DNA from: Labyrinthula sp. Ha
Taxonomy: Eukaryota; Sar; Bigyra; Labyrinthulida; Labyrinthulaceae
DNA: 64,000 bases
Assembly (NCBI GenBank): GCA_015227615.1
Contig: JAALGZ010000056.1
Location: 62,001 to 126,000 of the forward strand
Direction: 5' to 3'
How positions within the stretch are numbered: the stretch's first letter is position 1; each line of letters opens with the position of its first letter. The notes beneath the pieces were generated by a model. The model was not told the DNA's origin. It saw nothing but the letters and a program-made list of their open reading frames with translations, and ran no database searches. Below, one piece after another: positions 44,441 through 53,579 of the stretch. A program made the position numbers and the translations under genes.

Positions 44441-45124
44441 ATGAGTTACTTTCATTCATTACCTTCCCCAGTTAAACTAAGAGATAATATTTTGAAAGCG
44501 GCAGAACAGTACTTCGACGAACATGGCACCAGTATAGGTTCTCTTTCTCTCCTCTCAGTCATCCTACCAGAGAAAAAACCATTCAAAAACTATCCCAAAG
44601 ATAAATGCTGCAAATTTATTATCTGGTTTTATTTTGAACCATTCTTATTACCCTGCAAAACTTCTAACAAAGTTGAATGTTGCAAGAAGTCTCTTCAGGT
44701 GTATCCCCCACTCTTAACCATTCCTTGCTGGATTTGGTGTAATATTGGCGCATTGATTGACCATAAAATGAAATATTCAACCTATGATCGCTTGGATCTG
44801 GTAAGACTATCAATTGCAATTTACCGAGAAGGAGTATTTCTTCATAGAAGGGAAATGGAAGAAGTGAGATGCAGATGGTGCTGCTTTTGTCTACCTGCTT
44901 GTGATCCAGAAGAGGAAGGGTATGATTCTCAGAGTAAAAAATTATTTTTTGTTCCTTGGGACCAAGTAAACATGCCTCATAAGCCTCATGCAATGAATGA
45001 TGCTTGTGATGAAAGCAACTTTGTACGTTTTCGAGTAGGTACTCATTATATAAACACAAGACGAGAAGTATATGAGATTCTCCATGGATATTACAACCAG
45101 TTGAGAAATGATAGTATTGTCTGA
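44441..45124 (+). CDS. cysteine-rich family protein P5 (227 aa)
   Basis: Fifth paralogue, same length as P3 and P4. It keeps MSYFHSLP, LKAAEQYF, GSLSLLS, LPEKKPFKNYP, IPCWIWCNIGALID, RLDLVRLSIAIYREGVF, RCRWCCFC, FVPWDQV, FVRFRVG and NTRREVYEI. It is the most cysteine-rich around the first hydrophobic stretch (CCKFIIWFYFEPFLLPC, about residues 56-72), where an aromatic, membrane-like segment is strongest. The spacing of P5 to P4 (687 bases, same strand) suggests direct tandem duplication followed by divergence. The codons for RRK and for the two CC pairs are conserved across all copies, which argues that the proteins are under constraint. Ends in TGA. Function unknown. Confidence 0.88.
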   Translation: MSYFHSLPSPVKLRDNILKAAEQYFDEHGTSIGSLSLLSVILPEKKPFKNYPKDKCCKFIIWFYFEPFLLPCKTSNKVECCKKSLQVYPPLLTIPCWIWCNIGALIDHKMKYSTYDRLDLVRLSIAIYREGVFLHRREMEEVRCRWCCFCLPACDPEEEGYDSQSKKLFFVPWDQVNMPHKPHAMNDACDESNFVRFRVGTHYINTRREVYEILHGYYNQLRNDSIV

Positions 45125-46658
45125 GTCTAATTATTTATCATGAACATTATATTTCAGAATATATTAGAGCTGCCATTTCCGAAGTACTTTTCTGAATACA
45201 GTTTATATTACTTTATTGGTCATGAGGTGTTTCATATAATAACCTATGTTTGTACTCCATGTGTAGCAAATATCATATTTGAGTGTTTCTACCTGAGTAA
45301 ATTATTTATCCTACTTAAGATAAATTGCCTGGACTCTATGATGTAGTTGATGGTGATTAATATGAACACCAATACAGGTGCTTAAATTGAAGGCAGCAAC
45401 AAGAAAAAGTTCTTTTTTATGTGTCTACATTACTTCGAAGCCTATGATCTTTCTTCTAAGGTCCATCAAGGTTGAATTAAACTCTCAGTTGGTTATTATT
45501 TTAGTGCCAAACGAGAAACATGACTTTATGGTAAATGAAACTAATATTGTACTTTCACGTGTTTCCTACATCTTCAAGCAATACAATGCAAAGAATGTGC
45601 ACAAACTTAATCAAGCAACATCAATATGCTGTACTTTATACTTCATAGTCAATAGAAATATCAGTCGGACTCGCGCTCTGAAAAATCAACACTCCATTAA
45701 ATTTTTTTTCAAAGCTGGAAAGCATTATATGAGCATGTACAATTACTCAAAAAAGTAAATAACAAAAGTGTGCACTTTGTTATCCAAACAAACATGCTCT
45801 TGCCAAAGTAAACCATTGGTCCGGTTTTTCTTTCTTTCTTGCATATTATATGAAGTATTACACTGTCCAAGGATCAGTATATTTCCTGCTGTTATTTGCG
45901 AAGCAAGTATACAAAGTCTTTTTGTTTGTAAGTAAATGTTCTCTTCTGTTAAGGTACCCAGTCTAATCCTTAACATGAACTACCAAAGTTCTGTTTTAAG
46001 TATTTTTTTCATAATTAAAGTGAATGAGATCGTTGTTTTCATACCAAGTATGGTGCACGTCATCTTTTCTTTGGATTCACTAAAAAGAGACCTCTCTGGC
46101 TTTTTCTTCTTCAACCGATTAGTTTGTTTTCACAAAATACCTATGTGACAAAATGAATGAAACATGTGAGTAATCTAAGCGTAAATATTAAAATAAGTTC
46201 CCTCTAAATTAGGTAATAATCTCTTAGTTTTCACCCGAACTAGGTTCGTTGTTATCTGTCCACTGCAGTTCTGTTTCTTTCTTCACCTTCTTTCAGAGTC
46301 ATGTCGGAGAAAATGTCTTCCTTTATTTCTATAATTTTTCTTGCTTAATAATATAAAAGTATCTATCTTTATTTTCATCTCACACTAGATCTTTTTTTCT
46401 TAATGGCCATAATGTGTTCTACCCCGGTCAAGTTTAGACTAAAAGATATGAAGAAATACTTCACAATAGTGAACTACTCAACCTATGGCCAAAATAAACT
46501 TTTAAAAAAATCACAATATTTTTTTATGAGGTTTTTAGACTTGAATTTACAGCTTCGCTTTCTTTTTTTCAATTTTCTTTTGAGCTCAATTGCCACTCTC
46601 TAACGGTTACAAAACGAGTAACGAAACGAAGATAGGATTTTGGGCAATTGAAAGAAAT
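45125..46658. other. intergenic between P5 and SF3A1
   Basis: A 126-codon plus-strand frame at 45378-45758 exists, but it has no recognisable domain and AT-driven composition, so I do not call it a gene. Otherwise no gene is seen. The last 25 bases hold TTTTGGGCAATT. Confidence 0.45.
46638..46649 (+). promoter_or_regulatory. TTTTGGGCAATT motif at SF3A1 start
   Basis: The recurrent 12-mer ends 9 bases before the ATG at 46659. If it is a core promoter element, the transcript would have a very short leader. Confidence 0.4.
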
Positions 46659-47807
46659 ATGAATGAAGATGAAGATATTGGAGTGACAATTCCAGGTCCC
46701 AATTTAAAGCCAAAAATAGACAAAACAGCGGCTTTTATAGCAAAACAAGGAGTTTCAACCGAGCAGAAATTATTGATAAGAAATCCAAATGGTTTTGAGT
46801 TTCTCAAGTCTGAACACCCATTTCATGCGTATTATGTTCAACAACGAGAAAAATTAGCACTTGAGATACATAAGAAAACTCTTAGTAGTGGTAAAGAAGG
46901 CGTGAAAGAAATTTCATCGAATAAAGCAGAACTAAAACCTACATTAGCTAAAGTTGCCAAGAAGATAGAAGAACAGAAAAAGGAACTAGAAGAACTTTCG
47001 TTCATTCTAAGACATCCTAATCTCAACGATATCACAACAGAAGTGACTCAGCAAAATCTTGAGATAATAAAACTTACAGCACAATATGCGGCACTACGTG
47101 GCAGCTCCTTCTTGAATAAAATTACAGAGCAAGAAAGACATAACAAAGACTTTGCTTTTCTTGGGCCGACAAAGCTAAATCCATATTTTTTAAAGTTAAT
47201 TGAAAGTTATCAGGAAATAGTTTCAACGGATAAAAAAGTACTAAGTTATGTTGAAAATAGTTTCTCGAATAAATTTGATATACTGGAACGAGCCGTTAGA
47301 AGAGGTAAGAAAGAAACTGAAAAAGAAAAAGATCGAGTGGAACAAGCAAATGAAAACAGGGAGAAGGAAGAACAGTATTTTCAAATTAATTGGAATGACT
47401 TTGAAGTAGTAGATACTATCACTTTTGATGAAGATAAAACAGAGAAAGAGGAAGTAGTTGAGGAGAAGGAAGTGAAGGAGGTTGAGATGGAAAGCGACTC
47501 TGATCAGGATGATGACCGGCCTAAGAAAAAGAAAATTAAAATATCGGAAACGTATCAACCACGTGTAAAAGCAGCTGAAGAAAGAGAGAAAACAATATTG
47601 CTCCCAGATGGACAAAAAATTCAAGCTGAAGCTGTTAATGAACACGTAAGAGTTGATTTAATGGATCCTGAAGCAAGGAAACAAAATGAAGTATACAGAA
47701 AGCGCCAAGAACAAAATCCATTTCATGAGAAAGACATAAGCGCGAACTTAAGTAATTTAGCAAAACAAAGACCAGATGTATTTGGAGATTCGAAAGGTAA
47801 ACAGTAG
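46659..47807 (+). CDS. SF3A1: splicing factor 3A subunit 1 (SF3A1/Prp21)
   Basis: Part of the SF3a complex of U2 snRNP, needed for branch-site recognition in the nucleus. The protein is 382 residues from the ATG at 46659. Two SURP domains are clear: about 20-64 (DKTAAFIAKQG, FEFLKSEHPFHAYYV) and about 136-188 (IIKLTAQYAALRG, FAFLGPTKLNPYFLKL). Between and after them lies the Prp21 part, including WNDFEVVDTITF, an acidic run, a basic KKKKIKI stretch, and the C-terminal block LPDGQKIQAEAVNEHVRV, with RPDVFG near the end. The frame is open 23 codons further upstream, but that part overlaps the TTTTGGGCAATT element and is not SF3A1-like. Vertebrate SF3A1 carries a C-terminal ubiquitin-like domain; this protein stops before it, as in yeast. 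Single exon. Confidence 0.92.
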   Translation: MNEDEDIGVTIPGPNLKPKIDKTAAFIAKQGVSTEQKLLIRNPNGFEFLKSEHPFHAYYVQQREKLALEIHKKTLSSGKEGVKEISSNKAELKPTLAKVAKKIEEQKKELEELSFILRHPNLNDITTEVTQQNLEIIKLTAQYAALRGSSFLNKITEQERHNKDFAFLGPTKLNPYFLKLIESYQEIVSTDKKVLSYVENSFSNKFDILERAVRRGKKETEKEKDRVEQANENREKEEQYFQINWNDFEVVDTITFDEDKTEKEEVVEEKEVKEVEMESDSDQDDDRPKKKKIKISETYQPRVKAAEEREKTILLPDGQKIQAEAVNEHVRVDLMDPEARKQNEVYRKRQEQNPFHEKDISANLSNLAKQRPDVFGDSKGKQ

Positions 47808-47815
47808 CAGTTCTG

Positions 47816-48007
47816 CTATTTGGAGCTCTTGCCTAACTTTGATTTTATTTTTGTAACTAATGAACCAAAACAACTAGGTTCATCAGGAGTATCATCGTAA
47901 TACTCACCAGGTGGTGGACCACCTATCAAGTTACGCTCTGTTATTACTTCACCATCGTCTTCTTTCTTTTCCTGACTATCTTCACTGTCAAATCTGTCAC
48001 GTTCCAT
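47816..48007 (-). CDS. small acidic hypothetical protein (63 aa)
   Basis: Short frame with strongly protein-like composition: a charged N-terminus (MERDRFDSEDSQEKKEDDGE), a turn GGPPPGEYYDD, a single Cys in PSCFGSL, and a basic end KIKSKLGKSSK. No membrane segment and no known motif. It converges with SF3A1, the two stops being only 8 bases apart. Upstream of its ATG an A-rich leader and ATATATAG (about 48052-48059) resemble a promoter. A chance frame of this length is possible, but the charge pattern and the absence of AT-driven Phe/Ile/Lys/Asn excess favour a real gene. I do not recognise it. Confidence 0.5.
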   Translation of the reverse strand: MERDRFDSEDSQEKKEDDGEVITERNLIGGPPPGEYYDDTPDEPSCFGSLVTKIKSKLGKSSK

Positions 48008-48279
48008 TTTCTTGTTTTCTTTTGTATGTTTGCTGTCGAAGGTTTGTATTCGACTATATATTACCAGTCAATATTCTAACTGCAATATTTTGGTTAAGTT
48101 ATATAGGATAACATACGTGATACAACTGCAATATCTTTAGATAACTACATCAAATTAATTTAACTAAGATGTAACGTATCATTGAATTTAGGGGAGAACG
48201 CGGCGGTTATTTTTCCAATATTACATTAACACAGCAGAACTTAAGAAAACAAACAAGAATATTAGTTCTTGGTTTGTGC

Positions 48280-48321
<42 letters not shown>

Positions 48322-48945
48322 ATCATTGAAGCATTTTCTACAATCTTTTATTATTTTATATAATATGCCAAGAAAAGGTATCACTTTGTTAGAGTAATGC
48401 TATACAAGTAGTGGCTCAAGAAGCAAAATAAAACTCATGGCCAAGCAATTAAAATAGAGTAGCTTTACAATTTCTTAACTGTGGCTTCGAACTACCTGGC
48501 TCTAGATAGACAATATGTTTAGGTTTTTCGTTGTACTTAGTAGTCTAAGCACTTCTTTGTACAGTTTCTTTTACCTTAGGCAAACCAACTTTACTGCATT
48601 TTAAGTTTAGTAGAATCTAGATTCTACTGCTTATTCCTTCACTCAGAGGAACAAACACTTCCATAATCCCATTGTCTTAAAATTAATAATATCATTTGAA
48701 CATAATATAATTTTTACTTAAGTATGTTTAAAAGTATTGCGTTCTGCAAGAATTAATCGCAAGAGCAATCCAGAAGACAAAACACTGAATATAATCATAG
48801 GCTTGCGACCGAGATGTGTATCTGAGTTCTGAAGGTAAAACAGCTCCTAAAAAAGGTATTGTCGCAGGTGAACTTTGACAACATAATCCTTTTTATTTTG
48901 TTTGTGTATGAGTTATTTCTGTCTATTCGAACAAGACATCATTCT
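48008..48945. other. intergenic, with microsatellite
   Basis: No supported gene; it holds the AT repeat at 48285-48318. Confidence 0.5.
48285..48318. repeat. (AT)17 microsatellite
   Basis: 34 bases of pure AT dinucleotide repeat. Confidence 0.95.
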
Positions 48946-49167
48946 TTAGCCTCGAAAGTGGACAATCAATAAATAATGGTCGTGGGTGCAGTCGTATATT
49001 CCAATTTGAGGTGCTTCGTGGGTTACTCCTTCAATTTTAAAATATCTCGGCATTATATTGGTCATATAAAGCGTCTCGGAAGATTTTCGTGGATTACTAT
49101 AGAAAGGTGCTTTGTACGCTTTATATACTTCCAGCTGTAGATCAAACTGAACGAAATGATTAAGCAA
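48946..49167 (-). CDS. doubtful hypothetical frame (73 codons)
   Basis: Unrecognised. The frame reads as a mixed, soluble peptide (LEVYKAYKAPFYSNPRKSS, then IEGVTHEAPQIGIYDCTHD) with less AT bias than the DNA around it, which is why I mention it. There is no upstream promoter signal that I can point to. It may be an exon of a gene with short introns, or chance. The next 1.4 kb also holds a short minus-strand run (about 49530-49650) with basic, protein-like wording (WKPKNAYRGYIRSRMREL) that could belong to the same unit. Confidence 0.25.
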   Translation of the reverse strand: MLNHFVQFDLQLEVYKAYKAPFYSNPRKSSETLYMTNIMPRYFKIEGVTHEAPQIGIYDCTHDHYLLIVHFRG

Positions 49168-50556
49168 TTAATTCTAGGGCGTCTTAGCGATATATTGGTT
49201 AATGCAATGAATCTTTTCCTGTGATGAAACTACCATTAAGTTTTAGGCTCTTGATTCCATGAGGTTGCTGAAAATATTTATCAGTGTTCCTATTGTGTTA
49301 AATTATGCTCCTATGGTTAGCTCTGCTCACAAGCGAATATTCCTGATCTGATATTTAAAAATCTGTGTGGCAGGCTGAGTTTGCTGTACCTCATCTGTGA
49401 TACTCTAATTTCAGGTTGAATAGAGCCTCGTCACATCACACAAGACTGTATTTTATCATGGCTCATAGTATACTCTTTCACTAGATCCTATGAAAGTGGT
49501 TTTTCTGCTCTCCAACAATAGAAGAAGATTTTAACTGCACCTAGAAGAAGATACTATGTTTTGCTCCCTTCAGCTTTCCCAACTCCCTCATTCTGCTTCT
49601 TATGTAGCCTCGATAAGCGTTCTTTGGTTTCCAAGTATGATATTTGAACTCTTCACTCTTCAGTGAGATGAGGCTTTACTGAATCTGGCAACTACTTTTC
49701 TGAGGAATAAATATATGTCGCTTGTTACCAAGTTGTTTATGGTTCATTTTTGAATTATTGAACATTGCAGGGGAGATAAGAATTTCTTGTGAATGTTATC
49801 ACTTTGACCTTATAATGATTCAATCACAGGAAACCATGTTGTACTATTTTTATGTATTGCCTGCTAGTTCCCCATATCGGTTCAGCTAGGTTTTGGAGAT
49901 GGTACGGCTAAGTGAAGAATTATTCCAAGTTACCTGAAGTCATTCACCTGATCTATCACTTTCAAAATCACCGTTAAGCGGATAATATTTAGATTGAAGG
50001 TTTATTTAATCAGATTGCTCAGAGTTTTGCCATGTTACAGCGCTTTTTTACTTTGTTTGAAAATACCATCGAACCATTTACCATATATATGCACTTCTAA
50101 CAGGTCTCCCTGGTAAAACTTGATCAATAGGTGTTTAATGACTAGTTAACATCCTCATACCAGAGCAAGTGACCCGTAATAAACATTATTATTGTTAGTT
50201 TACCTAAAAGCAATAAGCTTACATCAAGTATCGATTGTCTCACTTTACTAACACTTGAGTCAGAGCACGTATATTCTGTCTTAGATAGGCACTCCTTAGT
50301 TATATCTCTGTGTTTTTTGTTTTTATCAGTAATATCATGCTAGATACACCATTGAGACATGTACTACGGACTGCATAATTTCTCGCCTTTGCCACCCGTA
50401 CATCTGCTACATCGTCACAATTTCCTTCTTCTATCCACCACAACCAAATTTTTTATGAGGGCTGACACCTAAATCATGGAAGTGCTCTCAATCCAGGGCA
50501 CTGTTCTCTTATTTTGTATCAAACTTTGTGCTCACACTTTCTAACAGGAGGTTAAT
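49168..50556. other. intergenic before the coiled-coil gene
   Basis: Apart from the short protein-like minus-strand run near 49530-49650, I see no gene or repeat. Confidence 0.4.
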
Positions 50557-51177
50557 CTAACCTTCTTTTCTTAGGGAAGCTCGACTTAAGTTATACTTTT
50601 TTGCTACACTTGGATGCTCTGTAACTATACTGGTAATCAAGATTGAATGTTCCTTGCGTGCTATGTCCAAATCATGCCTAGCTTCATTCAGTTTCCTTTC
50701 CAAAAATAAAACATTTCCACGCTCGATTAAAAGCTCTTGATGCAACTTTATGTTTAGCATCAATGCAGAATTTGTTTCGTGGTAACTTTCTTCTGCTCTC
50801 ATTCCAAGAATGTTTACTTGAACTTTTAATCGTGCAGTTTCTGTCTTCATTTTATGTCTTTCCCTGTTGATGGCCTCTTCAGAAGAATTGAAGGCCTTCA
50901 TCTCAGCTTTTAAGCAGCTTAGTTCCTGAAGTGCCTTTTCTTTGGCATAAAGCTCCGCAAGCCTAAGACGTCTTTCTTCAGACAGTGTATCCTCCCGTTC
51001 TGCGGCTGCATGTTTTAAATTTCTTAGCTCAGCTCTAACATTACTAAGTTCTACATATGCTTTCTCATTTTCAATGACTAACCTATTGTTCTTCTTTTGT
51101 TCCCCCTTCAGAAATGCTTTTTGCAACTTTAGCTCCTTTTTTAAATTCTCCATGAAATAACGGAAAATTTGAAACAA
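50557..51177 (-). CDS. coiled-coil protein (206 codons or 198 from the second Met)
   Basis: Almost the whole chain is predicted coiled coil: long charged heptad runs such as LKLQKAFLKGEQKKN, ELRNLKHAAAEREDTLSEE, KALQELSCLKAEMKAF and LFLERKLNEARHDLDIARK, with no Pro until HPSVAKKY near the end. No enzyme motif, signal peptide or membrane segment. It may be a structural or scaffold protein of the cytoskeleton, centrosome or cilium, but that is only what such coils often do. Start: 51177 gives an extra MFQIFRYF; the second Met at 51153 (MENLKKEL) starts the coil cleanly and is as likely. The frame starts only 41-65 bases after the EF-1alpha stop on the same strand. Confidence 0.75.
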   Translation of the reverse strand: MFQIFRYFMENLKKELKLQKAFLKGEQKKNNRLVIENEKAYVELSNVRAELRNLKHAAAEREDTLSEERRLRLAELYAKEKALQELSCLKAEMKAFNSSEEAINRERHKMKTETARLKVQVNILGMRAEESYHETNSALMLNIKLHQELLIERGNVLFLERKLNEARHDLDIARKEHSILITSIVTEHPSVAKKYNLSRASLRKEG

Positions 51178-51191
51178 TAGGTGTGAAAGTT

Positions 51192-51197
51192 TTTATT
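51192..51197 (-). terminator. polyadenylation signal AATAAA of EF-1alpha
   Basis: AATAAA on the minus strand 22 bases past the EF-1alpha stop, already within 20 bases of the next coding frame. Confidence 0.6.
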
Positions 51198-51218
51198 GCT
51201 GCTTAAGGATTAAACAAA

Positions 51219-52556
51219 TTACTTCTTCTGAGCTGACTTGGTGGTGGTTCCAGCCTTGTCTGCTTTGGTAACAGCTTTGATAACTCCAACAGCAACAGTT
51301 TGCCTCATATCTCTCACAGCAAATCTTCCAAGAGGTGCGTACTCAGAGAACGGTTCAACACACATAGGTTTGCTTGGAACAAGGTTAACCATAGCAGCAT
51401 CACCAGTTTTAACAAACTTAGGGTTCTCTTCCAAAACCTTACCACTTCTTCTATCCATCTTCGTGGTGATCTCTTTGAATTTACATGCAATGTGAGCGGT
51501 ATGACAGTCCAAAACTGGTGCGTACCCAGGTCTAATCTCACCAGGGTGGTTAAGAACAATAACCTGAGCGTTGAACTCGCTAGCTCCCTTTGGAGGGTCG
51601 TTCTTGCTGTCTCCACATACATTTCCTCTCTTAATGTCTTTGACAGAAACATTTTTCACGTTAAATCCAACGTTGTCACCTGGCTCCGCCTTTTCCAAAC
51701 TTTCGTGGTGCATTTCAACACTCTTTACTTCAGTGGTAATCATTGGAGGAGCAAAAGTAACAACCATACCAGGCTTGATGATACCAGTTTCTACTCTTCC
51801 TACAGGAACAGTTCCGATACCACCGATCTTGTAAACATCCTGAAGTGGCAATCTAAGAGGTTTGTCAAGAGGTCTCTTAGGAGGTTTAACGTTGTCCAGA
51901 GCTTCCAACAAACAAGGTCCTTTGTACCATGGGGTGTTCTCACTCTTGGTAATCATGTTGTCACCAGCCCATCCGGAAATAGGAACGAAGGTGATCTTCT
52001 TCGGCTTGTAACCAACATTAGCCAAGAAACCACTTACTTCAGTAACGATTTCATCAAATCTTGCCTTGCTGTACATAACAGATTTGTCGTCCATCTTGTT
52101 AACAGCAACAATAATCTGCCTTACACCAAGAGTAAAAGCGAGAAGAGCATGTTCTCTTGTTTGTCCATCCTTAGCAATACCAGCCTCGAACTCTCCGGTT
52201 CCGGAAGCAACAACTAGGATAGCAATATCAGCTTGACTGGTTCCAGTAATCATGTTCTTGATAAAATCTCTGTGTCCAGGAGCATCAATAACAGTGAAAT
52301 CGTACTTAGGTGACTCGAATTTCCATAGAGCGATATCGATGGTAATACCTCTTTCTCTCTCTGCCTTAAGCTTATCTAGAACCCATGCGTATTTAAAGGA
52401 TCCCTTTCCCAACTCAGCAGCTTCCTTCTCGAACTTTTCGATAGTTCTCTTATCAATACCACCACACTTGTAGATAAGGTGACCGGTGGTGGTTGATTTA
52501 CCTGCGTCTACATGTCCGATAACGACTAGATTAACGTGTTGTTTGGTTTTTGGCAT
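51219..52556 (-). CDS. EEF1A: translation elongation factor 1-alpha
   Basis: Cytosolic GTPase that carries aminoacyl-tRNA to the ribosome. 445 residues, the usual length, with no introns. GTP-binding motifs: GHVDAGKST (14-22), DAPGH (about 91-95) and NKMD (about 153-156). Domains 2 and 3 are complete ([40 protein letters not shown]). Between WYKG and LLEALD the short form [12 protein letters not shown] is present, so it lacks the roughly 12-residue insertion shared by animals and fungi; this places the host outside opisthokonts. G+C and codon choice are higher than in neighbouring genes, as expected for a highly expressed gene. It lies in a same-strand run with the small membrane protein upstream and the coiled-coil gene downstream. 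The antisense frame of 305 codons is a shadow. Confidence 0.98.
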   Translation of the reverse strand: MPKTKQHVNLVVIGHVDAGKSTTTGHLIYKCGGIDKRTIEKFEKEAAELGKGSFKYAWVLDKLKAERERGITIDIALWKFESPKYDFTVIDAPGHRDFIKNMITGTSQADIAILVVASGTGEFEAGIAKDGQTREHALLAFTLGVRQIIVAVNKMDDKSVMYSKARFDEIVTEVSGFLANVGYKPKKITFVPISGWAGDNMITKSENTPWYKGPCLLEALDNVKPPKRPLDKPLRLPLQDVYKIGGIGTVPVGRVETGIIKPGMVVTFAPPMITTEVKSVEMHHESLEKAEPGDNVGFNVKNVSVKDIKRGNVCGDSKNDPPKGASEFNAQVIVLNHPGEIRPGYAPVLDCHTAHIACKFKEITTKMDRRSGKVLEENPKFVKTGDAAMVNLVPSKPMCVEPFSEYAPLGRFAVRDMRQTVAVGVIKAVTKADKAGTTTKSAQKK

Positions 52557-52839
52557 TTTATCTTTCTATTTGTTTTTATCCTTTTTTTTTATTGATTGGA
52601 TTTGAAAATCTAAACGGATGGATTTTTTTAGCAGGAGAAATCAATGGACGAAATCCAGATGCACAAATTAAAATTTTGGGCAATTAAAAACTGGCATGAC
52701 ACACGACGGGCCATGTGGCCTTTTCTCATAGGATTACAAGTTCAGTATTGCGAAAGAAAAAAATATAAAAAGGTTTTATCTCTAAGTTTAACCATTATTC
52801 ATCTTTTTTATGTCACCTATGGCTTATTGAGTAGTCGAT
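52557..52839 (-). promoter_or_regulatory. EF-1alpha upstream region
   Basis: 283 bases between EF-1alpha and the next minus-strand gene. It contains AATTGCCCAAAA (52674-52685, the recurrent 12-mer in inverse orientation) about 118 bases before the ATG, and an A-rich leader. Confidence 0.45.
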
Positions 52840-53118
52840 TTAGCGAGGAAATTTTCCATCATTTTGAAACACTTTCAAAGCACCAATCAACAATGCCACT
52901 CCAATTCCAAACGGAACAGAAGCGGTAAAGGCGATAACAGATATTAATCTTTGAAATTCAAGGGCTCCTCTGTCTCCCCCTTGGTTTTCATCCTCAACTT
53001 CAGCATCCCTGATTTCCACGGCGTTAAGTAATATCAGGGCCAGCAGAGCAGCACCGAAGGTGGTGAACATAGATCCGACCACTGTCATACGACATACTAC
53101 ACCAGAGCAGCTTCCCAT
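52840..53118 (-). CDS. small two-helix membrane protein, possibly V-ATPase subunit f / RNase kappa-like
   Basis: 92 residues: a short N-terminus with three Cys (MGSCSGVVCRM), a first membrane helix (about 11-33, VVGSMFTTFGAALLALILLNAV), an acidic loop (EVEDENQGGDRG), a second membrane helix (about 60-84, VIAFTASVPFGIGVALLIGAL) and a short polar tail. Length, two helices with an acidic loop, and Cys at the N-terminus fit the RNase kappa / V-ATPase subunit f family, in the Vo sector of the vacuolar proton pump. An oligosaccharyltransferase OST5/TMEM258-type protein would have a similar outline, so the name is tentative. That it is a true gene is well supported by composition and by its place in a same-strand block with EF-1alpha. 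Confidence 0.65.
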   Translation of the reverse strand: MGSCSGVVCRMTVVGSMFTTFGAALLALILLNAVEIRDAEVEDENQGGDRGALEFQRLISVIAFTASVPFGIGVALLIGALKVFQNDGKFPR

Positions 53119-53560
53119 ATTATTTGATCTTTTCTCTTAAAGTCTTCTTTTCCTTTTCTTATTAGTTTGGCTCTTCTCCTTCTTTTCGGGGTTTCGTTCT
53201 TTTTCTAATTTCTAGTTACTTTTTTTGTACTCCCTTGAAACTGTACATGTGCATTTTAACGTGGATTTCTACTAGAATAGTGGATGAAAACCTATATATA
53301 CACAAGGATTCTTTGTGCATTTTAATAATCTATACGGGACCCCACAAATACACTCTTCATAATTGGTACGCTGTGGAATTCCATCTGTTAAAGAATCTTT
53401 TGTGGTTTCGAGTTTAAGTTATCCAAAGTATGCGCGAAAAGATAAACAAGATAAATACAAGATATAGGATTGTTAGTAGAATAAATATTAGTTACAAGGA
53501 GGTGCGGGTTTTTAGAGAAAGAGTTTACATTCTTCTGCTGATCTAATTTATGGGATAAGT
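53119..53560. other. spacer before the second MULE
   Basis: No supported gene; includes the likely promoter of the small membrane-protein gene (53119-53250). Confidence 0.45.
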
Positions 53561-53579
53561 TCCCCTGAATGTGACATCC

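Noticed and set aside
45378-45758. 126-codon plus-strand frame downstream of P5
   Set aside because: No family resemblance to P1-P5, AT-driven composition, no promoter signal.
47241-47645. 134-codon minus-strand frame opposite SF3A1
   Set aside because: Shadow of the acidic/basic run of SF3A1; Phe/Leu-rich only because the sense strand is Lys/Glu-rich.
48906-48945. ATGAGTTATTTCTG, resembling the start of the cysteine-rich family
   Set aside because: Only the first four codons match, then a stop follows after a few unrelated residues; no other family block lies downstream.
51300-52217. 305-codon plus-strand frame opposite EF-1alpha
   Set aside because: Antisense to a highly conserved gene; it is open only because of the codon bias of EF-1alpha and has no recognisable domain.
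52644-52928. 94-codon plus-strand frame
   Set aside because: Overlaps the EF-1alpha upstream region and the end of the small membrane-protein gene on the other strand; the FWAI wording comes from the TTTTGGGCAATT motif.
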